Of a stretch of 64,000 bases of DNA, positions 26,478 to 54,149 are shown piece by piece; position 1 is the stretch's first letter; each line of letters opens with the position of its first letter. Source of the stretch: Urechis unicinctus. Its lineage: Eukaryota; Annelida; Polychaeta; Xenopneusta; Urechidae. The stretch covers positions 25,303,662 to 25,367,661 of the forward strand of contig CM067344.1 in NCBI GenBank assembly GCA_034190875.2. Direction: 5' to 3'. A model generated the notes under the pieces. The model saw only the letters and a list, made by a program, of their open reading frames with translations. It made no database searches and was not told the origin of the DNA. The translations under genes were made by a program, and so were the position numbers.

Positions 26478-29147
26478 CTTTGACATATTGCCTAATAAAG
26501 TTGACTTACCTGTTCACTTGAAGCTAAAGTGCCACCGAATAGTAATAAAAAGTCGACCCACCATTCACAAAGATACTAGGTTATTTGTATTCTCCCACAT
26601 ATTGTGAATTATGCTTGCTATTGAAATGCAATTCAGTAGAAAAATCAACATCGAATACATTTATTGAGGGAATTTATCGTCAGCTCTTGTAAGAATTACG
26701 TAATATTGATTTTATTCTTCAGTCTTGAAAAAGCCTATGTAACAACCTGAAGTCTGTGGAAAAGGTCGCCTACCATTATTCGGCATAAACGCTGTCGAGA
26801 AAGCATAGTATAGACATTACTAATAGTACCTTATTCAAGTGCGCAATGGCATTACTGCGATGGGCAATTGTGATGAAAACCATGTTTCTTTACTATGCAG
26901 GACTTAACGCATTACTTTGTCTGGGAATATCACGACATTGACTGTACTAGTTGCAATGTACTGAAAACATTTGAATTGAAATGTTATTTGTCTTAGGTTC
27001 GAAGGCAATTCACTTTGCAGCGTTGTTGTTTATTGTATAAAACACTGTTCCTTGCTAACTGCAAGTCAAGCACCAATCTTCATGCCCTGTCGTGCAAGGT
27101 GACAGAGCGCAAATGGGATTTAGAATCATGGCAGCCATGCCATTACCACCGGAAACATTTCCATTAACGATGTATTGAGTTCGTAATGTGAACAGGCAGC
27201 AGCAGCGGTGATGTTACGATAAATAAATTGAATATAATTGTGCCTCAGAAGAGTCATGTAAGAACCCTCTGTGGTACTTAGCGTTATTCAATGTACATGT
27301 CTTAAGAACAATGAGCAATTATTCATACTTCTTATCGTTGCAGAACATTCGGTGAGATGATGACATTTCTGTTCTTATCACAACACAGAAACGTTTATCA
27401 TTGGTGAATATGTGCATGAGTTTTGCACATCTAAGCCATATCGGAAACAGCAATGTAATTACGTATAGTATTATTCTATTTGAGGCAAGCTACTACTTAT
27501 ATTTCTTATATTGTGTATGAATAGTTCAGCTTCAGATATGTTCTTCCTCATATTTGATGTTACACACATGTATGAATTCACGTGTACCCGACTGGTGCTG
27601 GCAATGGAGTTGATAGATAATCGTTGAGTAATACCATAATAAATCAACTGCTCTTACTATTTGAATACAATTTGGCGATTGATTGTCATTGTCTGACGTG
27701 GCATGCGATGACTCATGCATTGCTATATAGTGTTTTAATTTACTACATTCATGTAAACAACACAGGAAGGCTCTCCATGTAAATAACTAACATCAACATC
27801 ATCCAGTGTGTTTTTAGATATTGCGTTCTTACCTTGTGATTTTGACATGGCGTTGTTAATAGGAGCCAATAGAGGCAACACAATATACGCAGCGTCATGG
27901 TATATATAGCTTGTAAAATAAAGCACTAACGGCAGTGCATTTATGTAATGGACCTGTTGAATTGGCTTACATATGGCACTTGCTTGTAACAATTACGTTA
28001 TCATCTACCCATATCAAGTTACAGACAAGCCCCTGACCCATCACTTACTGCGTGCATGACTCAAACACGGCTTTGAGGAAAGGCCTAATGTAATACATTG
28101 GCTGCGTCTATTTGCTTAATGGACACGTTGACATCTAGTCTCCATCAACATTATACGCTGCCTCCTATTTGTCTCATGAACGACCGAAGATAAGATGTTG
28201 GCGCATAAAACACTATGGCTGTAAGGGAGAATATATTCAACTCATACTTTCTTAGCTAACTTATTGTTATATGATGACGTTCTATGTTATCGGGATAACA
28301 TGTGAGATTAAGATTTGAAAGCGTTATGCACAGCGGCATATCTGGCGCAAAAAGGTTTTAGATGGGTTCGTTTATTAGATTACAATACATCTTAGACAGC
28401 AACGAAACGACTAACAAAACTGCATGACTCGAATATAAAAGGGCTAAAACCTATTTACAAAATAACAGCCCAGTATTACTGAAGCACAAAGAAGCTCTAG
28501 TAGGCATTTGTATGAATCATTTATTATCCCTAAATGCTTATTCACAAACGTTGAAGTAATTACGAATGACTGGTGACTCTCCTGGGTAGCACAATGTTTT
28601 AAAAGATCACAAGACCAAGCAACTAAGCGAAATGTATGGCGCGTGCTGTGTCACGACAAGCCGATAAAATCCTATTGAACTAGATTTTGAAACAAAACTT
28701 ACTGTGTGTTTTGACGAAAAGTTTAAATAGTTACGTAATTAATCAGATATTGAACAACCGATATGAAAGTGTCTCTTATGTGCCATGCGGCCTAGTGTTT
28801 CAGTCCCAACTATTAAGGCGGGAAGATTTTGCGCCGTAAGGGGTCACCACAACCGGCCACAGTATCACTGACTCGATGCCTCACGTGGTTCGATGCATAC
28901 AGGATGCGTTATCAAATTACAATGCTATGTAATACAGCTTCCGAGAGAGTCATGTAATATCTGATTTGTGCATCCAGCCTCTCCAGTAGGGTGATACTTC
29001 GGCATTTATACAAATCTTATGGCTAACGTTTGCTCATGCACACATAGGAGATTCAATTAGTCCAAAATTCAATATCAACTCGTGGTCATATTGGGTTCGG
29101 CAACTTCTTATTTTTGACCGCATATTTTGACCATTGCAGCTCATTGC

Positions 29148-29201
29148 CCGGTCCTTTGTCATACTGAGCAATAGTCCGGTCCTTTGTCATACTGAGCAAT
29201 A
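29148..29201. repeat. Two-copy 26-bp direct repeat
   Basis: CCGGTCCTTTGTCATACTGA plus GCAATA occurs at 29148-29173 and again at 29176-29201 without mismatch, so it is a recent duplication. Confidence 0.95.
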
Positions 29202-31828
29202 AATGTGGTGCTACCATTGGTCTTAATTGTGATGTACATTTCAATATAAAATTTACCTTAATTCATTTTGTGGCGTTGTTATTTTAGTACTTTGCAGCAT
29301 GCTGATGTTGTAAGCACTCGCGCTATTATTTGAAATTGGGCTAAATAAGCAGGTCGTTTAAAGCATTTTTATGTTTATCGACCATCATACATGCAAACTG
29401 GATTCATCAACAGTAGCACCCATTGCCGTTCCTAGCCAACTACGTAATTCGGCAAGGTGGAGAATAATGCCTCTTCGTAATCGATTCTCGACCGCAATTC
29501 ATTCATTCTATTTGCCACTCTAAATAATGCTCTGTATATTGTGAGGCGCAAAGTGACGATACATGTGGACACATGGAGGATGACGAGGATTTGATGAAGA
29601 GATTATTGATGAACTACTAGTACACTTATTGTTGGTGATAATTGTTGTGTCACTCATTGCTCAACAAAAGTCTCGGTGCTGGAACAAACTGGAATGACGC
29701 ATCAGGCAATGTTATGGAGAAACCATACAGGTTACATATTGCTACATATTGACTCATAACAGCCATAATACCAAAAAAGCTGCTATCCATGAGAGGGCGT
29801 CATTCCATAGCCATATCCAAAATGAGTGGCAGGCATTAGGATAAGATATAGACTAATTTATGTGTCATTTATTTGACGAAACAAAATGCAAACCTCTATA
29901 GTCGGAATAAGGGCATTCACTAATATCCTAGATCCATCGGAAATGTGAGCCACCTGTTATGAATATGCTGCACGCGAGATTTTCATGCAATGCAATTTAA
30001 TTGAAAAATTTGTAACCTCAGAATAGAAGAATGACCCATTGTTTTTTGACAGTTTTTGCTAATGCGCGTATAAACAATAGAACCTATTGCAACTGGATTG
30101 CTTCCTCTGATTGCATGTTCCCAACCGGGGCACCATGAAATACATACAAGATGCATCTATAGCTTATACAAGTGGGTTCTAGAGAAAATCTCACGCAGCA
30201 TCTTTACACATAAAAGTGGATTAGTTATGTACGTCGAAAATATTTGACACTTCGTGCAACAAGGGCACTGAACCTATATTTTGAACGTCCATCACAGCTC
30301 ATTTGTTTCGTGTATGCCGACAAAGCCACTTATTGTGTTTAATTTCAAGATAGGACACCTAGTAATCAAGCACAAGGGTAGGTATGTAGTGCACAATCCC
30401 CCTCTCCACTTGGCACGACAGTAAGGAACATACACGGGCGAAATATCGCACCATTGTCATGCTAGTTAGTACCAAGACCAATTGTTGGTGCATCATTTGT
30501 TCATAGCAATAGGCAAAATAACCTTCAATGATAGCCTGGTCTCCTCTCATTTAATGGCTGATGCTGACACGAAATTCTCAGAGACAGATTATACTGATAA
30601 AATGTACTTAGTATGCTTCATTAAGTACTTCGCTATTGAATTGTTATATTGATTGTATTCACGCGACGAGTAATGTCCAATGCATATTACAAATGATCGA
30701 AGGCTGTCATTTTCATTTTTATCTTGTCCTTAACTTTGGGTTGGCCCTGGCTGATGTTGCAAGTGAAAATCGCAACATCTGCGGATGGATATAAGTTCAA
30801 AAGGTAAACCTGAATAAACTGCATATAGGTATGCCATATATGAATCCAAATGTCTTTAGATAAGTACCTAAATTCATATTATAGAATCCAAATCAACTTA
30901 ACAGCATGGTACATCAAAACGACTTTAATCGCGAATCAACAGCGGTTATTTTTATCATGCATTGTGAAGTGTGTGTAGCGCTACGCAGCGGGACTGCTGT
31001 TTTTACTCACTTGCAAAATATTTAATTGGTTGCCAAATCCAGGGTTATGCTTTACTAGTTGAAATCTTCCTACACGTTGGTGCGTTCCGGGGGTAATCAT
31101 TCGGTGCCAAGAAGCAAATGATATGACTCTGCAGAAATAACTCTTTGCCATTCCTTACCATGTCTATATAAAAAATATTCTAACAAAAAATCTTGGCTAT
31201 TTAACATGGTCTCGCATTCGTACACGCGGAAATACGGTAAAATAGATGCCTTTTATTATCTGGCTGGCCATATCTGCGATTCGCCCAAAGCACAATCACT
31301 TAAAAGGGTTTTAAAAACATAGAAAACATTTGATATCACGCACCACTGAGTCTTGCCATGGGATGCATCATAACCAACGTTATGTTCTTGATCTTTTGAT
31401 CTATGCAATAATTGTTCTCATCAATAGCGCCATTACCTCTTCATAATCAAGGTTGAAAATAGGCTTTTGATTATGACGTTAACCAGTTCGCTTCAGTTGT
31501 ACTAGATCAGTGTTTAGGAAATAGTTTCAGGTCGTTTTTATACCTGAGTCGTGCCGTTTCGTCAGTAATTATGCTGCTGCTTCTCCCCATAACACGTACC
31601 AGGATAATAAATATGTCGCCCACAACATCCCTCGACGCCAGCTTCATCTTAAGCGGAGTGCCCACAGTTGAAACAGTCTTTGATTCTGATAACCAGAACA
31701 AAGATAATATTCAATCTAGCACGAAAATGGATATTTTGACCAGTGGCGAATTTGTTATTAACGGCAGATTTATTTGACTGCAATGTATTAATGCATACAA
31801 CAATGGGTAACCACATGTATAATAAAAT

Positions 31829-42396
<10,568 letters not shown>

Positions 42397-43268
42397 GTCG
42401 CTTTAACCCTACTCTCTTAAAGTACGTATTTATTGACCGTCTAAGGGGTGCCATATTTGTTTGAGCATCATCAAACATTTTTTGGATGGTGTCAACAGAT
42501 ATAGCACGCGGAAATTATGGTAAAGGGCTTCCATGGTGAGCATCTAATATTAACCGCGACTCTAGCTGTGAACATTTATTATTTCTGGAACTACAGTTAA
42601 GTATCCTGCTTCAAAGTGAATTGCATTTGTGTGACAATGTAGTTTGCTCTAAGAGTTCGCTTTTATTGCACTTAAATAGTTGCTAGATATCAGGATAATG
42701 CCAAATATGCACGATTGCATACGTAATTTGCCAACAGCTCTGACCTAGGGAAGCCGCATAATGATCCTTATGAAAATCGATTAGGATATTATATTACCAT
42801 AATGTGACACCGCCGCACAGTTTATCAACGATCCATCGTTTATACTGATCGCAAATGAGGATCATGCTTTGGCTACATATTGGCTCAACTTGCCCTACTG
42901 CACTGAAGCGTTTTCCTGTGAATACTAAACGAGTTATCACCGTCAAAGGCTTGAAAGAGACGTAAACGTAACTACATTACAGCATGAAGAACCCTTGAGG
43001 CACCACGATCAATTCGCAAGATTTCCAATTCACCAACCTTGACATATTGCATCATGTATAAGGTTGTTGCATCACCCCGAAAAACAGAGCCTGTGTGTGT
43101 TCCAAATGTATGACATTTAAGGGGGACCGGAGTGAAATATATTCCGTTAGTTTGATAAGGGGGCAAGAAAAAAATGCAACACTGTAGCTCCCTGTGCAAT
43201 TCAGTAAAAGGTGGGTGGACATACGGGTCAAAAATTACCAAGTAATTGTCAGTATATTCTATCAATAT
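42397..43268. other. Unassigned, nothing recognised
   Basis: The minus frame reaching into this stretch (42972-43505) is half dinucleotide repeat; its unique part shows no motif. Confidence 0.45.
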
Positions 43269-47891
<4,623 letters not shown>

Positions 47892-47981
<90 letters not shown>

Positions 47982-48050
47982 CTATATATATATATATATA
48001 TGGATATATATATATATACCTATATATCTATATATATATATATATATTAT

Positions 48051-48109
<59 letters not shown>
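47892..48109. repeat. (AT)n microsatellite, interrupted
   Basis: About 218 bp of AT with GATA, ACTA, GGAT and ACCT interruptions. Confidence 0.97.
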
Positions 48110-48112
<3 letters not shown>

Positions 48113-48770
48113 TCCTATAATATCTACGATTAAAAACCATTCGTTCGCAAATCGAATTTTACTGTAATTTTTTTTTAAAAAGATATATCCTTAAGCAATT
48201 TTGTACGCAATCAAAAAAAAATTAAACACGAGAATTGTCCAGATATTAGTTTTTAGTACAAAGCAAATGTAGAAGCAAATCTACCCTTCGTGCCCATGCG
48301 TATTTTTGCGGCACAGTATACATAGTAAAATCATTTTTAGAGATTTGATTTTTGACATTTGTTGTAGATATGATTATTATTCGCTGCGAACTGTGTGCCT
48401 AGACGAAGTGACAAAAAGTTTTTTCGGTGTAAAATTTAAAAGAATTAAGAAAAAAACGGGACATCGTTCGTTCTGATCAAACTTAAGATTTGAACATTTA
48501 CCAAAGTATATATGCCAAGCAACGGGGTTTTTTTCAACGAATGGTAAGTTTGTTTAAATCCAGTTAATAACAACAAATCCGAGAATCATTCATAAAAGCT
48601 TATCTTTGTACGTTATAAGGACTAGTGTCATATTAAAATGGTCAAAACAAAATATTTGTAAACATTTTTAATGAAAAAGTGCATTGACTTTATGTGGACA
48701 TTGTGGTATACCCTTTCGTGGACACAAGTCTACGAAAGGTTGGCGGTTTGTCCACTAAAGGTATTCGTGC
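48110..48770. other. A/T-run-rich spacer with strong hairpin at right
   Basis: It differs from its neighbours in many A and T homopolymer runs. The 10-mer ACCATTCGTT (48137-48146) and its inverse (about 48536-48545) lie 400 bp apart. A hairpin occupies 48712-48739. There is no gene. Confidence 0.5.
48712..48761. repeat. Hairpin with alternative pairing
   Basis: CCTTTCGT (48712-48719) pairs with ACGAAAGG (48732-48739), extended by GAC/GTC around an ACAA loop. The same left arm, CCTTTCGTGGACA, can instead pair with TGTCCACTAAAGG (48749-48761) with one mismatch. Confidence 0.8.
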
Positions 48771-48904
48771 ATATATATATATATTATATATCATAACCAA
48801 TATAACTGCCTAGATGAACAACCTTCGATATATATATATTTGTAAAATGGCTCCATTATAGCCGTATATATTCGATATATATATATATATATAACATTGT
48901 GGAA

Positions 48905-49290
48905 TATATGTAGCACAGCAGCATACTTTTTTCCCCTATTGAACATTACATCGTATTCTTGTGCGTATTCTTCGCATATTGAAATCATAAGCTCGGCAGC
49001 AGTGAATGAGGGAGCAAGGAGTGTTAAGTCGTCAGCATATCTAAATGCCTCCATAAACTGATGACCGACATGACAACCAACATTACTACGTTCAAGACGA
49101 TTAAGCAGCTCATCGATATTAATACAGAAAAGAATCGGCGATAACACCCCGCCCTGCTTTATGCCATTACTGCATTGGAATGCCTCAGACACATTAGAGC
49201 CCCATTTAACTAGCAACGATTGGTTGAAATGCATATAAAAGAGCAACTTTACAATAGTAGGACACAAACCTAATGAGCTTTGAATGATTT
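48905..49290 (-). pseudogene. Non-LTR retrotransposon reverse transcriptase fragment
   Basis: This is part of the reverse transcriptase domain of a LINE-type element. The frame read on the minus strand from 49267 shows CPTIVKLLF at its start, then VKWGSNVSEAF, then the conserved NGIKQGGVLSPILF block (residues 34-47), IDELLNRL, GCHVGHQFM, the catalytic FRYADDLTLLAPS box (YADD at 49028-49039), and ICEEYAQEYDVMFN. The two Asp of YADD, which bind the metal ions, are intact. The frame loses similarity after MFNRGKK near 48935, where short AT tracts interrupt it. Upstream, VNHSKLI is visible in another frame near 49275-49295, so there is a frameshift. Endonuclease, N-terminal palm and 3' end are missing. 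This block style (QGG-LSP-F--YIDEL, YADD-TLLAPS) is that of jockey/CR1-like LINEs abundant in marine invertebrates. It is less decayed than, and different from, the 13.9-kb fragment. Confidence 0.92.
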
Positions 49291-49849
49291 ACAGTGGTTA
49301 TGTTAAAAAATATTGGCTCCCAAGGACAATAGAACAAATAAAAAATATTATCAACTGATTTATTCAATCAGAGACATGTAATCGCGCCTGCACCATGTTA
49401 GATTTATACGGGTAATTATCGGGGGACATATTCACTTAAACAAAAGAGTTTATAGCTACGCTAAGAGGGCTAATTTCGAGTGGCTCTGCGGTTATTATTG
49501 GAATACTGGGCTGGCGTCACTGCGATTAATGAGAGCGGGATATCTGCCGTTTCCCAGAGCCTTGACGCTGCCAAAACACGTCGCACAATAGGCTTATAAA
49601 TAACAAGTACACTATTCAATAAATATCTACTGCCTCGTTTTAAAGATAAACATGTCATTATTTAAGGATAAACATGTGCTCATCGATGATGCAACCACGA
49701 CTGCAATCGTAATGGTAGTCCATGTTAGCTAAATACAAATTGTTCATTACCATAAACAAATCCGATTAAACCAAATAACAGGTTTTATACATTCATGGCA
49801 TCTGATTTGAATTGTGAATTTGTGCATTGTGTAGAGAACAAACATCGTT

Positions 49850-49869
49850 GGACGTCTACTTAGACGTCC
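49850..49869. repeat. Perfect 9-bp-arm palindrome
   Basis: GGACGTCTACTTAGACGTCC: the arms GGACGTCTA and TAGACGTCC are exact inverses around CT. The right arm with its continuation TGTTAGGGT resembles the inverse of 14979-14994. Confidence 0.9.
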
Positions 49870-50653
49870 TGTTAGGGTAAATGTATAGATGATTGATATG
49901 CATTTAAAGAAACCGCATCGATGTTTATAACACACATGAATAATCACTGACCAGCTTTCCGCGCCATTATACATCATCAACAAGTTACGCGCAAAACCGA
50001 TTAATCTTTTCATGCTAATGGCGAGAGGTCATTCTTGTCATGGTAGGCTAAACATCGATAAACAGCGTAATGGCATGTCTTACATAACCCTCGAGTCAAA
50101 AGAAATGTTTTTTACCAGCATCAGAGTTATCCAGTGCATATTGCCTTTCCATGTAATTCATCCATATTTGTTTCTCTATTCAGATGTGTGCCAAAAAGGG
50201 ATAGCGCTACATAGCAAGTAGATGAGTTGCTCACATTGTAGGTTCGGTGAGTTTGAGCAATGAAAGCGACAGAAGATGAAATAATAACGCGTCGTGCTCA
50301 ATCAAATTCAGCGTTGCTTCCCATGGCATTCTATGAACAATTTGTACTTGCATTGAGAAATATATTTAGGTCTCTTCTATTGTCTGAATAAAAAACATTT
50401 AGATACATTACTATCATTGGTAAGTGATATATACTGGATGGCTTGCTAGATCATGAAATAAGGTTTGTGCCCAAAACATATATTCACTGTCAAATACGTA
50501 CTGGTGCAAGTAAAATATAGGAAAGTAAATTATTCTAGAAACCCCATGAATTACAATTTATTTCAATGCCTCTTTATCTTCAATATTTTCTCGAATGGTT
50601 ATGGATTTCCCATCTCTTCAAGGGGACTGTTTAGACCACTAACACAAGATGAA

Positions 50654-50713
50654 TGGCAATCGGTTGAAATACAACCTTTTCTGCTAATCACGAAGACCTT
50701 GGTTCGAGTCGCC
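50654..50713 (+). mobile_element. Weak tRNA-like SINE head
   Basis: A B-box-like GGTTCGAGTCG (50701-50711) follows an A-box-like TGGCAATCGGTTG (50654-50666). The arms do not pair convincingly, so this may be chance. Confidence 0.25.
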
Positions 50714-51568
50714 TGAAGATATTAAACTTGATAAGATATGCGGAGGTTAAAAACCACAATTTCGACATTTGGCCGTTTATTTCGACTGAATGCTGAATCG
50801 CATCAAATAAGCGCATGAATCCATGGTCACGTTTTCGACGCCAACTACTCTGTATCAGGGTCGCGTGGTATTCATTTTCATTTAATTTCTCTTTTTACGA
50901 TTAGCCATAATGTTATTAATGATTGCGTTGGACATTCACGCTTACGTGGATAATTAAGAGTAAAAAAAAGCGTAATGGTACTGGTTGTATTTTTTCATCT
51001 TAAGCAAAATCTCTCATTTGCTCTAATCTTCAATGCTCAAAATAACTTATTTAACGATTGCAAACCCTTTCAATTTCGTTATCATGCTTCATGTGCACCT
51101 CTATAGCTGATGCTGGTTAAATATCAAAGTCCATTTGATGCTTATTCAATTACTGTCCAGACACTGTACAGAAAGAAATTTGTGAAGATTCTCTGTATAT
51201 GAGATATCGCCCGCAGAAAGAGGTGGCGGTTTGAATGATGCGGTATAACGTATATTTCTGATAGCGAAATCTGAGGTGAATTCAGTATACATCCTTATTT
51301 CACATTTCGCGCACAGAAAGAGCTGGCGGTATCAATCATGTGGTTATAAAGTACACATTGACACGGGTAGTTATTAGATTATAGAACCCGATGAAAATAA
51401 AACAATGACAATGTGATAATGTTAACTTAAATAGATTTTACATTTAGAACACAATAATACTACTGAAACCATGTATATATTCAAAGTAAACACATCATAC
51501 AAAGGAGTTAGCCCGATCCAGGAACGTGCCACATCTCGGCCCAGCTGTGAATGTAGATGCCCCCGCCC

Positions 51569-52010
51569 TACAAGTGCCTCCGTATTTATACCTACTTCAG
51601 ATATTCAGAACCCCACCCCCCCCCCCCCCCCCCCCCCCACCTTCAACTCAAAAAAAAGGCGCACACAAAGACCTTCAACCATCAATTACCAGTTCAGGTG
51701 TTAGGAAAATGACTAGCAACTTTAAGCCCACCTCTGACGGGTACCAACTATCGTCAACACATGACTTCATAATAACACATAAATACGCTACGGCAACAGC
51801 AGATAAACACAGGATATGCGTCTTAAGGTGACCTTGACCAAGGACATGTCACATTACCTACACAACAATGCCATTTTGTTGTCATGTTGACGCATCCACA
51901 CAATAAAAAAAATAGAACATGGCATCATGTCTTGTGGCGAATCGAGGCTAATTTCTAATCCGTCGATTCATGATATATCTGAAGTAGATATAAATACGGA
52001 GGTGCTTGTA
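51569..52010. mobile_element. 442-bp MITE with TA ends, Tc1/mariner-like
   Basis: The 34-bp left end (51571-51604) and the inverted right end (51975-52008) agree at 31 of 34 positions, beginning CAAGTGCCTCCGTATTTATA and CAAGCACCTCCGTATTTATA. Each is bounded outside by TA, the target duplication of Tc1/mariner transposases. The interior has no transposase frame; it holds a 23-base C run, an A run and unassigned sequence. The open frames at 51471-51831 cross the inverted repeat and the C run and are not genes. The superfamily assignment rests on the TA and the size only. Confidence 0.8.
51611..51657. repeat. Poly-C run followed by short A run
   Basis: Four C, one A, then 23 uninterrupted C (51616-51638), followed by ACCTTCAACTC and eight A. 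The length may be unreliable in an assembly. Confidence 0.97.
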
Positions 52011-54149
52011 GAAATGGTTGCAGTAGAAATGTGACTTTTCTTTCTCAGCCATTTGGTTGCTTCATAAATAGCAGTTTGGTCATCTCAATAGAGGTATTTA
52101 TCTGATTGCTTATTGTTGTTATAACACACAATACACAATCTTTGTTTTATTGTTCTGCTTACAAGAGCAAGTCACGAGGAGTATGTGCCTGGACCTACAG
52201 TACACTCTGCAATATGTGAAAGGCTATTTCATCCCGAAGAAGCATTTAACGAATATGAGCATTGCTGCATTTTTAATTTCCGTACTAGATTCATTGTAAC
52301 CAAGGAACCATGCGAAAGACATATCAAGCTTATTTGCTCAACAGGAACAAAGTAACGTTCAATGGGATGGATAATAATGCAGGTTTTGTAGGAGCAGTGT
52401 AAACTTTGCGTGCTTGGGGTTTAAAGTTGACTCGCCCTAAAAAGTAAATAAAAGAATTGGAATAAGTTTCATGTTCTGTTCTGCATTGCATTTGGAAAAT
52501 ATCAGTTATATTCATGTAGTGTTGGAACATCACATTATGTATACTCAGACAATCGTCCACATGCTATTATTTTCAGTTGATCTGATCATTGTGACACGGA
52601 ATATAAGTACATTGTCGTGCATTTACTTTGCATGTAGAAAAAATTAATGCTGTCAAATCGAACATATCGTGGTTGTGTGACATTACACGCATACATGATG
52701 CACACGCTGGTGCAAAATTCATTGAATATGCGATGAGAATACGTTTTTGAACCACGTTGGCGTTAACTTATTGAGAGACGTTCACATCATGTCATATCCC
52801 GTCCCATGCGTTTCATCAATAAATTCAGGCACACAAAGCTAAATTGACTTATCATTGATTATGATTTATTAGTGATTTATACATCTTACGTAATGTGAAT
52901 TAATGGCATTACATATGTTGATAACTACGTTACGAGTCTATTATGAATTCCATCTATCACAAAGGAAAATGAACATCAAATGTCATAAACGTGCTTCTGC
53001 AAACACCAGGGCTATCCGGCTAGAGGATTGGTGTTACAGCTGTACAATCGGTAGAACTCAAACTCAGTCATAATGTCATACCGCATTGTTATATCATTGT
53101 GAAAGCAGAGATAGCATAGTATTACTTTAACAAGTTGGATGTTTTAGTGCTGCTGACGTCCGATGACTGTTGAGACAACATGCAACGATACATTGAGTAG
53201 CACTGAAGTTAGCTAAGTACAATACATCGAGTTTCATGCGATGAATTATTATCTGCACCGACATCACTTCGTATGTATCAGCAAGAATTACGCAATGTCA
53301 GTTATCATTTATTAAGTAGGGACACGACACGTGATAATTGAATGCATATTATAATGAAGATATTGTTAAAAGCAAAATTGTGAAAGCACATATGCATTAA
53401 AGGGGATTTGATGCCAGGGGTTGATATTCAACAAAGGGAAGCAATGAAAATGCAGCTATGTTCACCCGAAGCAGCACTCGGTCGATATAATATTATCTGC
53501 TCTTGGAAGGAATGATTCAAATCCTGGACAAAAGATGTCAATGTAGGCACTGTGGCAACTGATGTATTCAAAACACTAGCAAAAAAAGAAAAGTCTCCCC
53601 GGTATCACACCGATATCATCACGTTTTGCAATCGTAATAATTTTACAAAACAATGCACTTGTTTTAAGCATCACGTGCTAATTTAAAATAAAAGTCGCTC
53701 AAATCTACAAGTAGGCTTTGCTGTGTAACTTGTTCATATTTGCAATTAAAGTTTATAACCACCAACACCCCACATTTTTTTCCATTTTGTTGTATTTATC
53801 TTATGGAATCTGACATACGTCATCACAGACTAAAATGGTAACAAATGACGAACAAATGCATGCTAGATGGTATAATATGTTGACATAGCAATATATAAAA
53901 GCAACCCAATTAAGCTCAATTAGGTTATCATTAATAAAGTACCTAATACACTGGCTGTATGGTGTGATTTGTGGCTATTTGATAATGAGCTTCAGAAAGC
54001 GTCATTGAACCAAGTATAACCACTATTAGGATTATGTGCGGGCTGCTTATGTAGCGACGAATTTGGTTGCGCAAAATATCAAATGTAGTCAGCTAGTTAT
54101 GCCATTGATAGCAATGTAGCATTCATATCGCCAGCCGATTTAATACCAA
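52011..54149. other. Unassigned, nothing recognised
   Basis: AT-rich sequence with frames of at most 76 codons and no motif. Confidence 0.45.

Larger units (their letters stand above)
49291..51568. other. Unassigned, with small repeats
   Basis: No gene. It contains a perfect palindrome at 49850-49869, a possible tRNA-like SINE head at 50654-50713 and a 100-bp-period duplication at 51208-51338. Confidence 0.45.

Noticed and set aside
28795-28910. GGTTCGATGC near 28889 as a tRNA B box
   Set aside because: The only A-box-like sequence is about 100 bp away and no cloverleaf arms pair.
51829-51848. AAGGTGACCTTGACC as a nuclear receptor response element
   Set aside because: It lies inside a MITE with no neighbouring gene, so there is nothing to tie it to regulation.
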